Of a DNA stretch of 64,000 nt, positions 30,216 through 40,738 are shown one piece after another. The translations under genes and the position numbers were made by a program. Location of the stretch: positions 131,732-195,731 of the forward strand of contig CAUYUJ010015507.1 in assembly GCA_963575745.1 (NCBI GenBank), given 5' to 3'. The notes under the pieces were generated by a model. That model saw only the letters and a list, made by a program, of their open reading frames with translations. It searched no databases and was not told where the DNA came from. Source of the stretch: Prorocentrum cordatum. Taxonomy: Eukaryota > Sar > Dinophyceae > Prorocentrales > Prorocentraceae. The stretch's first letter is position 1; the number at the start of each line of letters is the position of its first letter.

Positions 30216-30429
30216 GAAGCTCGGTCTTGGTGCGCAGCTGGCACGCTTGAGCTACTCTGCGGGGCCACGGCTGCCCGGCGCTGGCTCGTATCATGAACTG
30301 TTTCAGTTGCTCCCCCCTCCCCTTTGCATCAGGCAATCTCCTGCGCCAGGGGCGCCAGGGGCGGCGCCAGATGTGCCGCCAGATGAATCCAGGCCCGAAT
30401 CAGGACATCCAAGCGAATCCCGATCTATA

Positions 30430-30785
30430 CACATAGCTACCTGTATATGTAGATGGATATGTATATGTAGATGTGTTTGTATAGTCTTTAGGGGTACAGG
30501 TATAGGTATAGGTATATGTATATGTTTATGTATATGTTTATGTACACGTAACTGTATATGTATGTGTATATGTATGTGTAGGTGTATGTGTATATGCAGG
30601 TGTATGCGTATGTGCAGGTGTATGCGTATGCGTATGTGTATGTGTATGTGCATGTATATATATACATGCATATGTATGTCAATGCGCATATGTAGATGTA
30701 GGTGTATGTGTACCTGTATGTATATGTGTATATTTATGCATTTACATATATATACACATAAGTATATAGGTACATAAACATAGAT
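30430..30785. repeat. (TATGTA)n-type microsatellite
   Basis: TATGTATATG, GTGTATG and TATACATA words cover about 355 AT-rich bases. Confidence 0.9.
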
Positions 30786-30799
30786 GGTGGGGGCGTTGG

Positions 30800-31130
30800 T
30801 TAAGGAATGTGCCCAGGATGCTTTGGACTCTCGAGGGTTTCTTGCCTGATGATGGCGGCGGTGATATCTATCGTCGCCCCGCGGAAGGAGTTCCACCAGC
30901 TTCCAGACCTTGGATTCTTCATCGAACGGTTCCTCATCCCATGCCCGCACCGTTTACATATGCCCGCTCTTGTCCTCCGGTCCCCGGCACAGTTGCCTGT
31001 GCGCTTGTCGCCGTCCGCAGGCCGTCCGCCAGCCGGCTGGGTGGCTTCGGCGCCCTCCATCGAGACGCCCGTGGCCCGTATGCCACTGCTCGTGTCCCCC
31101 CTCGCGTTCTGCCTTGCTGCCCCGGATCGA
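30800..31130 (-). pseudogene. Exon-like segment with zinc-binding-type cysteines
   Basis: On the minus strand one frame reads GICKRCGHGMRNRSMKN, then SGSWWNSFRGATIDITAAII and RQETLESPKHPGHIP before a stop at about 30800. C-x2-C followed by WWNSF resembles short zinc-binding segments I remember in dinoflagellate proteins. A second frame (EEPFDEESKVWKLVELLPRGDD) is also coding-like over 30850-30950, so the true frame is unclear. A (TCC)n tract on the minus strand (31152-31300) lies just upstream, as for other exons here. No start codon, partner exons or recognised family. Confidence 0.3.
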
Positions 31131-31151
31131 CCACGCGCGGAGCGGGGTAGG

Positions 31152-31300
31152 GGGAGGAGGAGGAGGAGGAGGAGGAGGAGGAGGAGGAGGAGGAGGAGGA
31201 AGAGGCTGAGTGGGAGGAGGAGGAGGAGGAGGAGGAGGAGGAGGAGGAGGAGGAGGAGGAGGAGGAGGAGGAGGAGGAGGAGGAGGAGGAGGAGGAGGGG
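31152..31300. repeat. (GGA)n microsatellite
   Basis: About 150 bases of GGA/GAG with one GAGGCTGAGTG interruption. Confidence 0.95.
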
Positions 31301-31862
31301 GGGACGGCACTCTGTGACGGCTGGCCCGGGGGAGGCGCGCGCGCGCGGCAGCCTCGCCAGTGAGGGTGCTCCTTCGGGCTGCTCTCGAAGCCGCTCGGGG
31401 CCCTCCTGGCTGGTCTTTGATAGTCCTCGGGGGGCCCTCTGGGCCGTCGTGGATATCACCTCTTCACGTGGCCCTGTCCGGGCGGGGCTAGGACGAGGAT
31501 ACTCCGTTCCAGAGCGTTCTGAAACGCTTTCAGAGCGTTCCGGAGCGCTCTGAGAAGGCCGCGGCAACCGAGACATCTTCCAGAGCCGCCAGATCCCAGA
31601 GATTCTCGGTTTATCCGCACACGATGTTATCCTCGTCCTGGTATCGTCGTAACTCTGGGCGCGAGTCTTTTGCAATGGCCTTACCCCTGGCGGCCCCAAG
31701 GGGTGCCCAAGTGCCGCGCCTGCTATCATTTTGGCGACCTTGTTCGGCCAAAATTCGTCTTCTGGGCCTCGGTGCGGGCACAAACGTTCGCGCACGCTGC
31801 CTGCACCAAGGATACAGAGCGGGGCACGACGTCGCAGGTCGCGCAAATCCAGCCATCGTGCC
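31301..31862. other. No gene seen
   Basis: Includes a cluster of short foldbacks at 31508-31556 built from CAGAGCGTTC and GAACGCT-like words. The remainder is unique with no credible coding frame. Confidence 0.45.
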
Positions 31863-32009
31863 GACGGGGGGCAGGCTTCCCAGAAGCACACCTGCTTCCC
31901 AGGAGGCGCGGGCCTCGTCTGAAAGTGAAAGGCCGGGCGCCTTCTAACTAAGGAGCAGCCTCCTCCTAAGAAGCCTTCCCCCTCCCTCTACCTCCCTGTG
32001 CGCGCCGCC
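31863..32009. mobile_element. Hairpin element (MITE-like), copy 2
   Basis: GGGGGGCAGGCTTCCCAGAAGC at the left and TAAGAAGCCTTCCCCCTCCC near 31966-31987 at the right align with the arms of 4853-5011, including the final TGTGCGCGCCGCC. Its arms are more diverged from each other than in copy 1. Confidence 0.6.
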
Positions 32010-32124
32010 AACCAGAGCGGGACACCCCAAACGGCCTCGGCTCCCTGCGTGTGTTCTCGGGGCAGGCTAGACTGGACCAGTTCATCCTAGGCCTCCCAAT
32101 TGGGCTCCGAGCAGCTGGTGTCGA

Positions 32125-32300
32125 AGGATCTTTCCGCATCGTCGATGCATCAGCGATGCGGCTCGATGTGGATCTCGATTTCCTCCATGTCGATGTCGCC
32201 GATGCAGCGTCGAGGTCAACGATTCATCGCTGATGCCTCGGCGATGTGGCGCCATCCTCCGACCCCATCTACTCATACCCCATCTGGGAGGCCCCTCACG
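32125..32300. repeat. Dispersed GATGCATCGGCGATG repeat, copy 1
   Basis: GATGCATCAGCGATGCGGCT, GTCGATGTCGCCGATG, GCCTCGGCGATG and CATCCTCCGACCCCATCT occur in the same order at 52445-52640. Confidence 0.7.
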
Positions 32301-32354
32301 CGGGTGGTCAGACTGGGCCAGCTCATCAGAGCCGCAATCTCTAGTGTGGCTTCG

Positions 32355-32522
32355 TGAGGAGGAGGAGGAGAAGGAGGAGGAGGAGGAGGAGGAGGAGGAG
32401 GAGGAGGAGGAGGGGAGGAGGAAGAGGAGGGAGGAGGAGGAGGAGGAGGAGGAGGAGGAGGAGGAGGAGGAGGAGGGGGAGGAGGAGGAGGAGGAGGAGG
32501 AGGAGGAGGAGGGGGAGGAGGC
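32355..32522. repeat. (GGA)n microsatellite
   Basis: GAG/GGA triplets with short A and G interruptions. Confidence 0.95.
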
Positions 32523-33310
32523 GGAGTGGGTGCTGTCGCCCGGGGCCGCCGTGGAGAGAAGCAGGCGTGGGCGACGCCGGCGCCTTCGGCGTGCGGCACG
32601 CCCCAGCAGGGGCGGGTAGGCCACGCAGCTTCTCTCTCGGCGGATCGACCCGGAGCCGCTCGGCTCCTGCGTGGAAGGCGCCATCCTGGCGCCCAATTCT
32701 CAGAGAAGGAAGGGCATCGATGCGGCTACCCCTCCCTCGCTTTCGCCTTTTTGGGGCCCTCCCTCGTCGCCAGGGCTGCAGTTCCCTCCGGTGCATGATC
32801 GGGTGCCCGGCGCGGCGCGCATCAGCTTGCCATGGCCAGCCGTGGCGCAGGCGCTAACCACCCTTGGCAGTGCTGCCCTGCCCAGCCGGATCACTGTTCC
32901 GCACTTCCGCTGCAGATTGCCTCCAGTCTGGTCCTCCTGGCATGCCCGACGCAGTGTGCATCAGCTTGCCATGGCCGACCTGGACAGGCGCAGGTGTACC
33001 CCTAGGAAGCAATCAGTACCCCCCCCGGGGCCCGGGCACCTTAGGAAGCAATCAGTAACCCTAGGAAGCAATCTAACCGAGGAAATTACAACGCTTCTGG
33101 CACCGGGGGCCAGGGCGGAAGCGACATCCCCCACAGAGGCCCGCGACCCGAGATCCTCCGGGAGGGCAGGAGCAGTAAAGGGTTCCGACGACAGGGTCCC
33201 AGTGGATCCCAGGAGATTCTCTCGCGAGGCGCTCAGAGCTGGGGATCCTGCCCAGTCCTACCCGAGATGGGCGGAGGGAGAGTTTCTTCAGCTTCGAATG
33301 GGGCTCCTTT
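32523..33310. other. No gene seen; ~130-bp duplication and triplicated word
   Basis: GCATCAGCTTGCCATGGCC occurs at 32818 and 32957 with similar flanks. TAGGAAGCAATC occurs at 33003, 33042 and 33062. Confidence 0.5.
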
Positions 33311-34207
33311 GAGATTACTCTGGGGCTCCTTATGCCGTACTTCACTTGCTGCTTCTATGAAACTTTGAAGCTTTCACAGAGCATTGAGCATGGTGTGTAT
33401 GGATCCACACACGTATACTTGGACGCACACTGTTACATGCTCCGTTACAGTATTGCTTTACTTCACGTTGTTTAAAGGTGTGGGTAATCATGTATTGTAC
33501 TTGCTACGCATCCTTATTACATACGCATCTGGTGTCATGCATGTTTTTTCCTTTACATGCTTTTCGAATATAGTATGCCGAGTAGCTGTACGTGTCTGAG
33601 TTTCATATAATCGCATTTTGCTATGTGTTGCTTGAGAGAGGTCCCCTGAAATAATCGATGTACGCGCTGATCGCGCATTTGGCATTGCCTATGTCCACGA
33701 GTGTCCGCGTCCTCCAAATTCCTTAGACTCCTTTGGGATTCCTTTGAGTTTCCGTTGAGTCTCCGTTGGGGCTCCTTTGACATTTTCCAAGGCGAAACAA
33801 TTGTATTATTTTCATATGCTATCGCCAACGTGGTGCCGCCGAACATCATTTCCAGTCAGTTCCATTGTTGGTGCTAACGACCTTGCCGGGGGGGTACGGC
33901 TTGCTTCCCAGGGTTACGCGATCGACGAGCCGCGATCGTGTCCTCCTGCACGTGTTTCCTCCGATTGCGCCCTCAGGCGCTAGGTATTCACTCAGCTTGG
34001 CACCGAAGTATCGGCGGGGTGGGATGGGGTGGTTGTGGAGGAAGTTGGGCTTGCAGTGTGCTATGTGGAGCAATTCGCCTTGGGATCCTGCAGGGACGGA
34101 TGTTCGACTGTGGTTCCGACTCGGCTCGTGTACAGTGGCGGACTGCGAGGGCGGAGATTCCGGGTGGTGAGAAGAAATTCCGGTCAGTACGCACCCCTGG
34201 AGAGGCC
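33311..34207. other. No gene seen; moderately AT-rich
   Basis: Short CTCCTTTGAGATT and CTCCTTTGACATT words recur. No credible frame, RNA gene or transposon end recognised. Confidence 0.4.
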
Positions 34208-34330
34208 CGGGAAGTACAGTCGGACCGAGGTCTAAGATTGAGGTCGGCTTGGGGAGGGTACCTTGGTGTTCTTCGTGTTTGTTGGATGTTCTTGTGCATC
34301 CTGGGGAGGGCACCCTTGGATGTTCTGTTT
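34208..34330. repeat. Dispersed repeat pair, copy 1
   Basis: CGGACCGAGGT, GGGGAGGGTACC, TGTTGGATGTTCTTGTGC and ATCCTGGGGAGGGCACCC align in order with 51748-51860. Confidence 0.7.
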
Positions 34331-34744
34331 GTTTGGCCGACGGAGGGTCTCATGTTCTTGATTGATGTGATTTGGCCCAAGTCCGACTGTAGTGCAACCC
34401 GCATGGGTTGTGGCAGCGTTGTTGCCGCACTGGCTGCTGTGATGGCTTCGTGGTTGCGTGCTAGTGTGCAGCTTTCCATGCCCCTCACGCTGGATTTCGC
34501 TTCGTCTCTCCCTGCGGTCCCCTGTCACCGCATTCGTTGGTGTACGCTGTTTTTTGCTAGGACCTTCGAGCCTTCCACGCTTTAGGTCGATGGTGGCACT
34601 CCTCAGGACATCGGTGCGTTCACCTCGATCGCTTCGCATGGCATTTTTCGAGCTCCTGCGCTTTGACCAGTCTCGGCGACTGGCGTAGTACTGCTCTCGC
34701 AGATACGCCACCCCGTTGAGCTGCACCGAAAAAGGTCAGGAGGA
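34331..34744. other. No gene seen
   Basis: Unique, non-coding by eye on both strands. Confidence 0.4.
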
Positions 34745-34895
34745 GAAATAACACACAGACACAATTAATCCCCGATTCCCCAGAACATTCGGAAAAATAT
34801 GGGAGGTGGAGGGGAGGACAGAAATCCAGCAAATATGGGAAGATATGGGGAATCATTTTATTTGTGTGTTTATTTGTATGTCCCAGGGCTCCTTC
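34745..34895. mobile_element. ACACAGACACAA hairpin family, copy 1
   Basis: Begins AACACACAGACACAATTAATC, contains ATATGGGAGGTGGAGGGGAG and AAATATGGGAAGATATGGGG, and ends ATTTGTGTGTTTATTTGTAT. The ends are inverted A/C-rich against T/G-rich. Two more copies are at 55550-55705 and 55866-56012. Confidence 0.65.
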
Positions 34896-36345
34896 AAAAG
34901 GGCCGATGTGGCGTCTTTGGTCTTTCGTGGCAGCCAGTAGCCGCCAATGCGGCCTCTGCTGCCCGGTCTCTCGGGGGGCACTCCTTGGGACGTCTCGACG
35001 CCTTCCCCTGGCGTCCTGGGCCCCCTCTCGGAGCTGCCCGGGGGCGGTCTGGGGTGCTGTCTGGGGCACTCGTTTGGCTCGCTCTGCTCCCCCCGCTGCC
35101 CTCTTGGAGCCGCCTCGAGCCGAAATGCAGACCTCCTGAGGCTGGCAGTCTTGGAGAGAGCTCCCGGTCCCGACAGGGGCCGCCAAGTGGGGGCCCCACG
35201 AGGCGTCGGGGCGATGCGTGCGACCAGAGGGACAGGCCGCACGCGGCAGTCTTCCTCGCCTCCGCGTGCCAGCGGGCACGGTAGCGGATTGCAGGAGGGG
35301 GGGGGGGCGAGGAGGAGGAGGAAGGAAGGACGGGCGATGGTCAGGAGGGCGAGGACGAGGGACCACGAGGGCATGGCGAGGAGGAGGAGGAGGAGGAGGA
35401 GGGAGGAAGCGGAGGGGGGGTGGGCGGGGGACGACCGACACGTCTTGCTGCGCGCCAAGACGGCGCCCTGGGCAGAAGGAGCATGAGCGATCTGAGGATG
35501 AGGCTGAGGTGGAGAGAGGACGGAGAGACATAGATGAGGGGGTTTGGAGGGCGGATGGGAGTGGGGGGAGAGGTGGGAAGGGGAAGGGGAGCGAGGGAAT
35601 TGTGCTTCGAGGAAGGAGAGGGGGAGGAGAGGAGAAGTAGAATGAGGACAAACATGTGTGCGCTGAGTTGACAGCATGTCTGGGGTCAAGTGTGTTTTGT
35701 TGTTGCAAGGCCCGCGGCACAATGGCCGATGGCTTTCCGCTCGGGATAATAATTCACTCTGGTCGGTTCTTTTGCCCGTGGCAGCAAAGCCGTGGCACGT
35801 TTTTGCGCCCCCCTCGCGCCTTCAAATGGCTGGTGGAGCTGAGTTTAAGTTATGATGAGCCCAATCGGCTACACGACATTTCATGCATAATCCAAGTTCG
35901 CGTAACTTGCTGTGCTATCGTTAAGTCGGGTCTGTCCCTCTACAGGGGGAACATTGAAGGATAGTCAAACCATATTTTGGGGACTATGTTTTTTGTATTT
36001 TTTGACCAGGTTGGAGTATTTCTCGTGTTGTTTAATGTTTCGTCGAAAATCCCTCTATAGGGGGACACGCTCGACTTCATGCTATCGTTATGTTACTCCT
36101 GCCACCGCTCTGAGTGAGAGTGTGAGAAAAACTTGCCCAGTGCCTGTCGGAACGCCTGCGTGTATCCTTGGCGCCACGTCCTTCCCGTGGTCGGCGGCCG
36201 AGCAGCATCCGTTTTTTTGCAGCTGGCAGCGGGTCGGCTTAGCTCTCCTTCTTTCGAGGAATCCACGGCAAATACTACGCCTGGTTGTGGGTTCGGGGAG
36301 GAGGAGGAAAACAAGCGATCGTGACAAACGTCGTGCAGTTCTGAT
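34896..36345. other. No convincing gene; GGA tract and unique sequence
   Basis: 35290-35420 is GGA-rich; 35480-35640 is G/A-rich and on the minus strand forms a long pyrimidine tract. 35650-36340 is unique, with CCCTCTA-AGGGG-ACA words at 35936 and 36050. Confidence 0.45.
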
Positions 36346-36682
36346 AGGGAGGAAGATTTCGAGACATGGGTGAAGAGGATTCAACGAATAGCCCAGGATA
36401 TCGAACAGCGTCTGGATGACGTTGGGATGGCCCATTGGATTGCCCAGTGCAGAGCCCGAAAGAGAAAGCTAGCGGGGAATTTCCTGTCAAGTGATGCACA
36501 CGAATGGTCTTACACGATGCTGTTGAGGAGCTCAGGCCCGGCCCAGAGCAAGAGAGACTGCATCGGGCGTCCTGCGAAGAGGTGGGCCGACGGCTTCGCT
36601 GACACGTACGGCCCAGAAAGATAAACATTGCCCAGAACCTGGAGGATTGGGCTGAATTTGAAGATCGTTTCACCACGCACTG
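36346..36682 (+). pseudogene. Non-LTR (LINE-type) retrotransposon ORF2 C-terminal remnant
   Basis: The plus strand reads WVKRIQRIAQDIEQRLDD, then HWIAQCRARKRKLAGNF, HEWSYTMLLRSSGPA and IGRPAKRWADGFAD. The G-R-P-x-K-R-W-x-D-x-F pattern followed by a Trp-rich tail is typical of the region just after reverse transcriptase in many non-LTR elements. The frame stops at TAA 36622-36624, but a shifted frame continues NIAQNLEDWAEFEDRFTTH and stop at 36682, so one indel broke it. The reverse-transcriptase and endonuclease domains are absent: a 5'-truncated, inactive copy. Confidence 0.6.
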
Positions 36683-37440
36683 AACTCTGAGCCTACAGTT
36701 GTCCTCACTGCCGTGGGTGGGCCTGCCTACCTGCGCGTCGTACGCCGCCCTCCCCTTGACTGGGGCCAGTCTGAGTGTGCAGGGCGCGAGTCGAGTCGAG
36801 TCTGCGTATGCTGTTGCGTATGTGGAGGATTGCCCGCAGTGCACGGGTTCCACAAGCACGCTCTCTCGGACAATCTGCGTGTGCGTGTGTTTTTGCGGGG
36901 GACGTATCCTCGACTTCTTTCTCCAACGAGTTTCGGACCTCCTTGCTCTCATCATCTCGTTCTTTCCTTCCCCCTTCTTGCTTATTTGCCCCTCTCCATA
37001 CTTTTCCCTAGCAGTTGTCTGTTGCTCGTCAGCTCAGGTTGCCGCAGCTGCCTCCGAGTGTAGCAGCGTGAACTCTTGAGCGCTAAGAGGGGCACACGGT
37101 GAGCGGTGCAGTTGATGTCGTCGGATTGGCAGCCTCAATATTTGAGCAGGACCTGGGAAAAAGTTCGATCGCCATCGCGTCGCCATCTTTTTTCGCCCGC
37201 CAATTCTCTTCTCCCACCCCGCTCCCCCCACCCTCCCACGGCTTTCCCGCCCAGGGGGGCGTTGCCACGGGCGCGGGTGTGGAAAGGCCGTCGGGGTTCG
37301 TAACCACGAGGCAATGGTGGCACTAGGGCATCTTAGGTTATTTCGCCGCGGGCCAAGGCGCGGCCCGTGCGACCGCCGAACCCCCGAGAGCGTTGTAACA
37401 CGCGTTTGGTCGGTTATCTTTTTTCGTCCCTCCGCCTACT
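36683..37440. other. No gene seen
   Basis: Unique sequence after the LINE remnant, possibly including its 3' end. Frames overlap in all six directions without clear bias. Confidence 0.4.
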
Positions 37441-37690
37441 CTAGGCCTGCCCCGGGGCCTATCCCTTAGGCGTTGCCCCAGGGCTATCTCTTGGGCTGCC
37501 CTGGGCCTGGCCCCTGGCCCCGCAGAGGTTGGGCCCTTGGGTCGGCCCTACCCGTGCCCTGCCCTGGGCCCTTGGGTATGGCCTGTCCTTGCCCTTCCCT
37601 GGGCCCCTGGGTAGGGCCTGCCCAGAGCTCCCCTGGGCCTTGGGCAGGGCCTGCCCAAGGCTACCCGGGGCCCCTGGGTAGGGCCGAGGG
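37441..37690. repeat. Degenerate GGGCCTGCCC/CCCTGGGTAGG repeat
   Basis: GGGCC(T/C)TGGGTAGGGCCTGCCC-like words about 30 bases long repeat over 250 bases. Confidence 0.7.
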
Positions 37691-37894
37691 CAGCCTTCCG
37701 CCCGGGCGATCTAGATCGGCCTGTTGCGATCCTCCGCTTGTCTGGCTCGCGATGGCAGGGCGGGGCCCGGGGTCGCCAGAGCCCGCGCGGCGCCAGCGCA
37801 TCGACCCTTCCCGCCTGACTCGCGACGACTCCACTCGCCCAGGGCCTCCTGCCAAGGGGCCCGACATACAGGGGCCCCTCGCGACGTCTTCGCC

Positions 37895-38033
37895 GGGGCG
37901 CGCACGTTCTTCGCATTCCGATCCGCGGGCGCGGCACGGCACGCGGGCACGGCACAGCACGGGACGGCATCCGGGTGGCACGTTTTCCGCATTGCTGAGC
38001 GCGGGCACGGTACGGCACAGCACGTACGCGTTT
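37895..38033. repeat. Short tandem repeat, GCACGGCACAGCACG words
   Basis: CACGTT-TTCGCATT and GCGGGC-CGGCAC blocks recur at about 88-base spacing. Confidence 0.6.
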
Positions 38034-38034
38034 G

Positions 38035-38101
38035 TTGTTTGTTTGTTTGTTTGTTTGTTTGTTTGTTTGTTTGTTTGTTTGTTTGTGTTTTGTTTTTGTT
38101 C

Positions 38102-38149
<48 letters not shown>
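38035..38149. repeat. (GTTT)n and (TA)n microsatellites
   Basis: GTTT units at 38035-38088, then TA dinucleotides at 38107-38149. Confidence 0.95.
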
Positions 38150-38153
<4 letters not shown>

Positions 38154-38579
38154 ACATGCACGGCGCAGCACGCGGGCCTGGATCGTCACGCGGGCGGCGC
38201 ATATTTTGCATTCCAGAACTCGGAATCTATTCGCTGGTATTGGCGAGGCCTTGCGGCCACTTCCGCCGACCCTGAATGGAAGATCAGAAGGGGAGCCCCA
38301 GGAAGACCGCGGATTCTTGGAGGCTTGTTGGGGTTCTCTTGGGAGACCTTCTGGGGGCCCCTCGGAATCATGTTTTTTAAGTTTCTTGGGGTCTCCAGGG
38401 GGGGTGCTGACGGTCCTGAAGGTATAGATGACGGAAAGAGCGTTCACGCGGTTCCGTTTTTGGTAGGGCGTCAGCCCAAGGGGTGGTCCAGGGGGGGGGG
38501 GGACGGGAGGGCGAAAAGTCAAATTGCCCTCCGGCCTCGATATTTATCGAGTGGGATGGCCCTCTGGGCGGCTCGATGC
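38150..38579. other. No gene seen
   Basis: Unique sequence with CTTGGGG words related to the minisatellite downstream. Confidence 0.4.
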
Positions 38580-38850
38580 CCACGACGGCCCAAGAGGCCC
38601 AAGAGATCGCCTCAAGGCTTCCGTAAAGGCCCCAAGACGGCCCAAGAGGGCCCAAACAGGCTCCCAAGAGAGACCCAAGACGGCCCAAGAGAGTCTAGAG
38701 GCTCCCAAGAGGCTCCCAAGAGGGCCCGAAGAGACCCCCAAGAGAGCCCCAAGACGGTCAAAGCCTTCAAACACGCCCCGAAAGTGCTCCAAGTCGGCCC
38801 AAGCGGGCCCCAAGATGGCCCCAAATGACCCCAAAACGACGCCCAAGAAA
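38580..38850. repeat. CCAAGAGGCCC minisatellite
   Basis: AAGAGGCCCAAGAG, CCCAAGACGGCCCAAGAG and similar words repeat every 10-12 bases. Confidence 0.85.
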
Positions 38851-38939
38851 GCTCGGATACGCCACATAACAGGGGCTTCCAAGAGCTCACAGTGACGTCA
38901 TAAGCTCACAACACCATGGCTCCTCGTTAATAACGACGA

Positions 38940-39235
38940 CTGGCGCAAAAAAGCTCTGAGGAGGAGGAGCACCACGAACAGGAGGAGGAGGAGGAGGAGG
39001 AGGAGGAGGAGGAAGAACAGCAGGAGGAGCAGCATGAGGAGGAGGGAGGCGGATGAAGAGGACGAGGATGGAGGCGGAGGAAGAGGAGGAGGAGGAGAGG
39101 AGGAGGACGAGATGGAGGAGGAGGAGGAGGAGGAGGAGGAGGAGGAGCAAGCAGAGGAGGAGCAGAGGAGGATGAGGAGGATGAGGAGGAAGAGGATGAG
39201 CAAGGAACAACAGAAGAAGGAGGAGGAGCGCTGAT
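38940..39235. repeat. (GAG)n microsatellite, impure
   Basis: GGA/GAG with GAC, GAT and GCA interruptions over about 295 bases. Confidence 0.9.
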
Positions 39236-39589
39236 TTTCGATTGGTTGGTGAACAAGGAGGAGCAGAAGCAGGAGCAGGAGGAGCAGGAGTAACCAGGCT
39301 ACGAAGAGTGAATGTCGGCGCAAACGACTCTTAATACCAACTCGAGGGGCGAATGATGCCATGAGCATGTTCGCGCAAAATTGCTGAGTGCGCTCTTTCC
39401 GTTCCCGTGCCGGCCCAGGTAACGGAAAAAGCAAAGTTCGAGTGATGACGTTGTGTTTGGACGAAGCCCTCTAGGGAGGGGTCCAGGGGAGGGGGGTGGT
39501 ACGGATGGATGGGTGTTGATGGCCGTTTTCGGATTTTCCTTAGGGTTTTTGTATGTTTTTCAGGTTCTCCCCTTTTCCGTCCCAGAAGG
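39236..39589. other. No gene seen
   Basis: Unique spacer without recognised features. Confidence 0.4.
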
Positions 39590-40015
39590 GCCCCAGACGG
39601 CCCAAGAGGCCCCAAAGATCGGCCCAAGAGGCTTCCGAGACGCCCCGAGAGGTGCCCAAGAAGCGCCCCAAGAGGCCCCCAAGAGGTCAAAACCATTGAT
39701 TTTCCATAGGAAGACGTACATTTTTAGCATGTACGGCTTTTCGGCTTTCACGGCGTTGACGACAAGAGGCCCCCAAGATCGCCCCAAGACGGCCCAAGAG
39801 GCTCCCAAAAGGCCCCCCAAACGGCCCAGGAGGGCCCCAAGACCCAAGAGGCGCCCAAGAGGCCCAAGAGGGCCCCAAGACGGCCCCAAGAGGGGGACCA
39901 CGAATTGAAAAGTCTAGCCTTTCGCCCCAAGACGCCCCCAGGAGGCCCCAGGAGCCCTCCAATAAGCCCCAAGAGGCCCCCAAGAGGCGTCCCAAAAGGC
40001 CACCAAGAGGCAAAT
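39590..40015. repeat. CCAAGAGGCCC minisatellite, large block
   Basis: Many copies of CCCAAGAGGC and CCCCAAGACGGCC. It is interrupted at 39715-39762 by a unique segment (ACATTTTTAGCATG, GGCTTTTCGGCTTTCACGGC) that recurs at 40044-40083. Confidence 0.85.
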
Positions 40016-40738
40016 TTTCATTGAATTCCTATCGGAAAACAGACATTTTTAGCATGCACGGCTTTTCGGCTTTCACGGCGTTGAGGCCGGTCCACGAGGT
40101 CCCACATCGCCCCACAACCATCCGAAAGGGCTCCCAGGCAGTCCAAGAGAGCTCCCAAACGGCACCACAGGGGCCAACTATTGCCCTAAGAGAGCCCCAT
40201 GACGGCCCAAGACGGCCCCAAAACACTCTCCGAAGTTTTCCAAGTCGTTTTTCCGGTCGTTCAGGGAAACCGCGGTTGGAGGCAGGGTGGCCCGAGGAAG
40301 TTCCCAGAACCTCCAGAACACGCCCAAGAGGCCTCCAGAAGGCCTTAAGAACACCTGAAACTTTTGTGGGGCCCCCAGAGGCCCTCCAAGGAGGAACCTC
40401 TACAAAAAGAGCTGAGGAGGATGGGGAAAATGCGCAGGGTATGGCAAGAATGAGGAATTACCCTGTGACGTACCCAACCCATGTGTATCAATGGAAACGA
40501 GGAGTTGGCCGAAACTTGCATGGACAATCAACTTGATGTGTAAGCTACTTGGGACACGCGCCTATGGCATGATGCGCAGGAGAACCATACAAGAACGAGG
40601 GGCGACAGCTACAGGCTCGAAAAGGACATGGGGAGTCGGGAACGCAGAGCAAGAGAAAAACGTGCGGGAAGCCGAACCATCAGCACGGCAGCAGCAGAGG
40701 GAAGGTGACTGCAGGAGGAGAACAATGACGAAAGCGGC
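40016..40738. other. No gene seen; second copy of a 48-bp segment
   Basis: 40044-40083 repeats the segment at 39718-39757. Degenerate CCAAGA words continue to about 40400. The rest is unique. Confidence 0.45.

Noticed and set aside
37473-38828. Plus-strand frame of 451 codons
   Set aside because: It crosses a GC-rich minisatellite, (GTTT)n, (TA)n and a CCAAGAGG array; not one gene.
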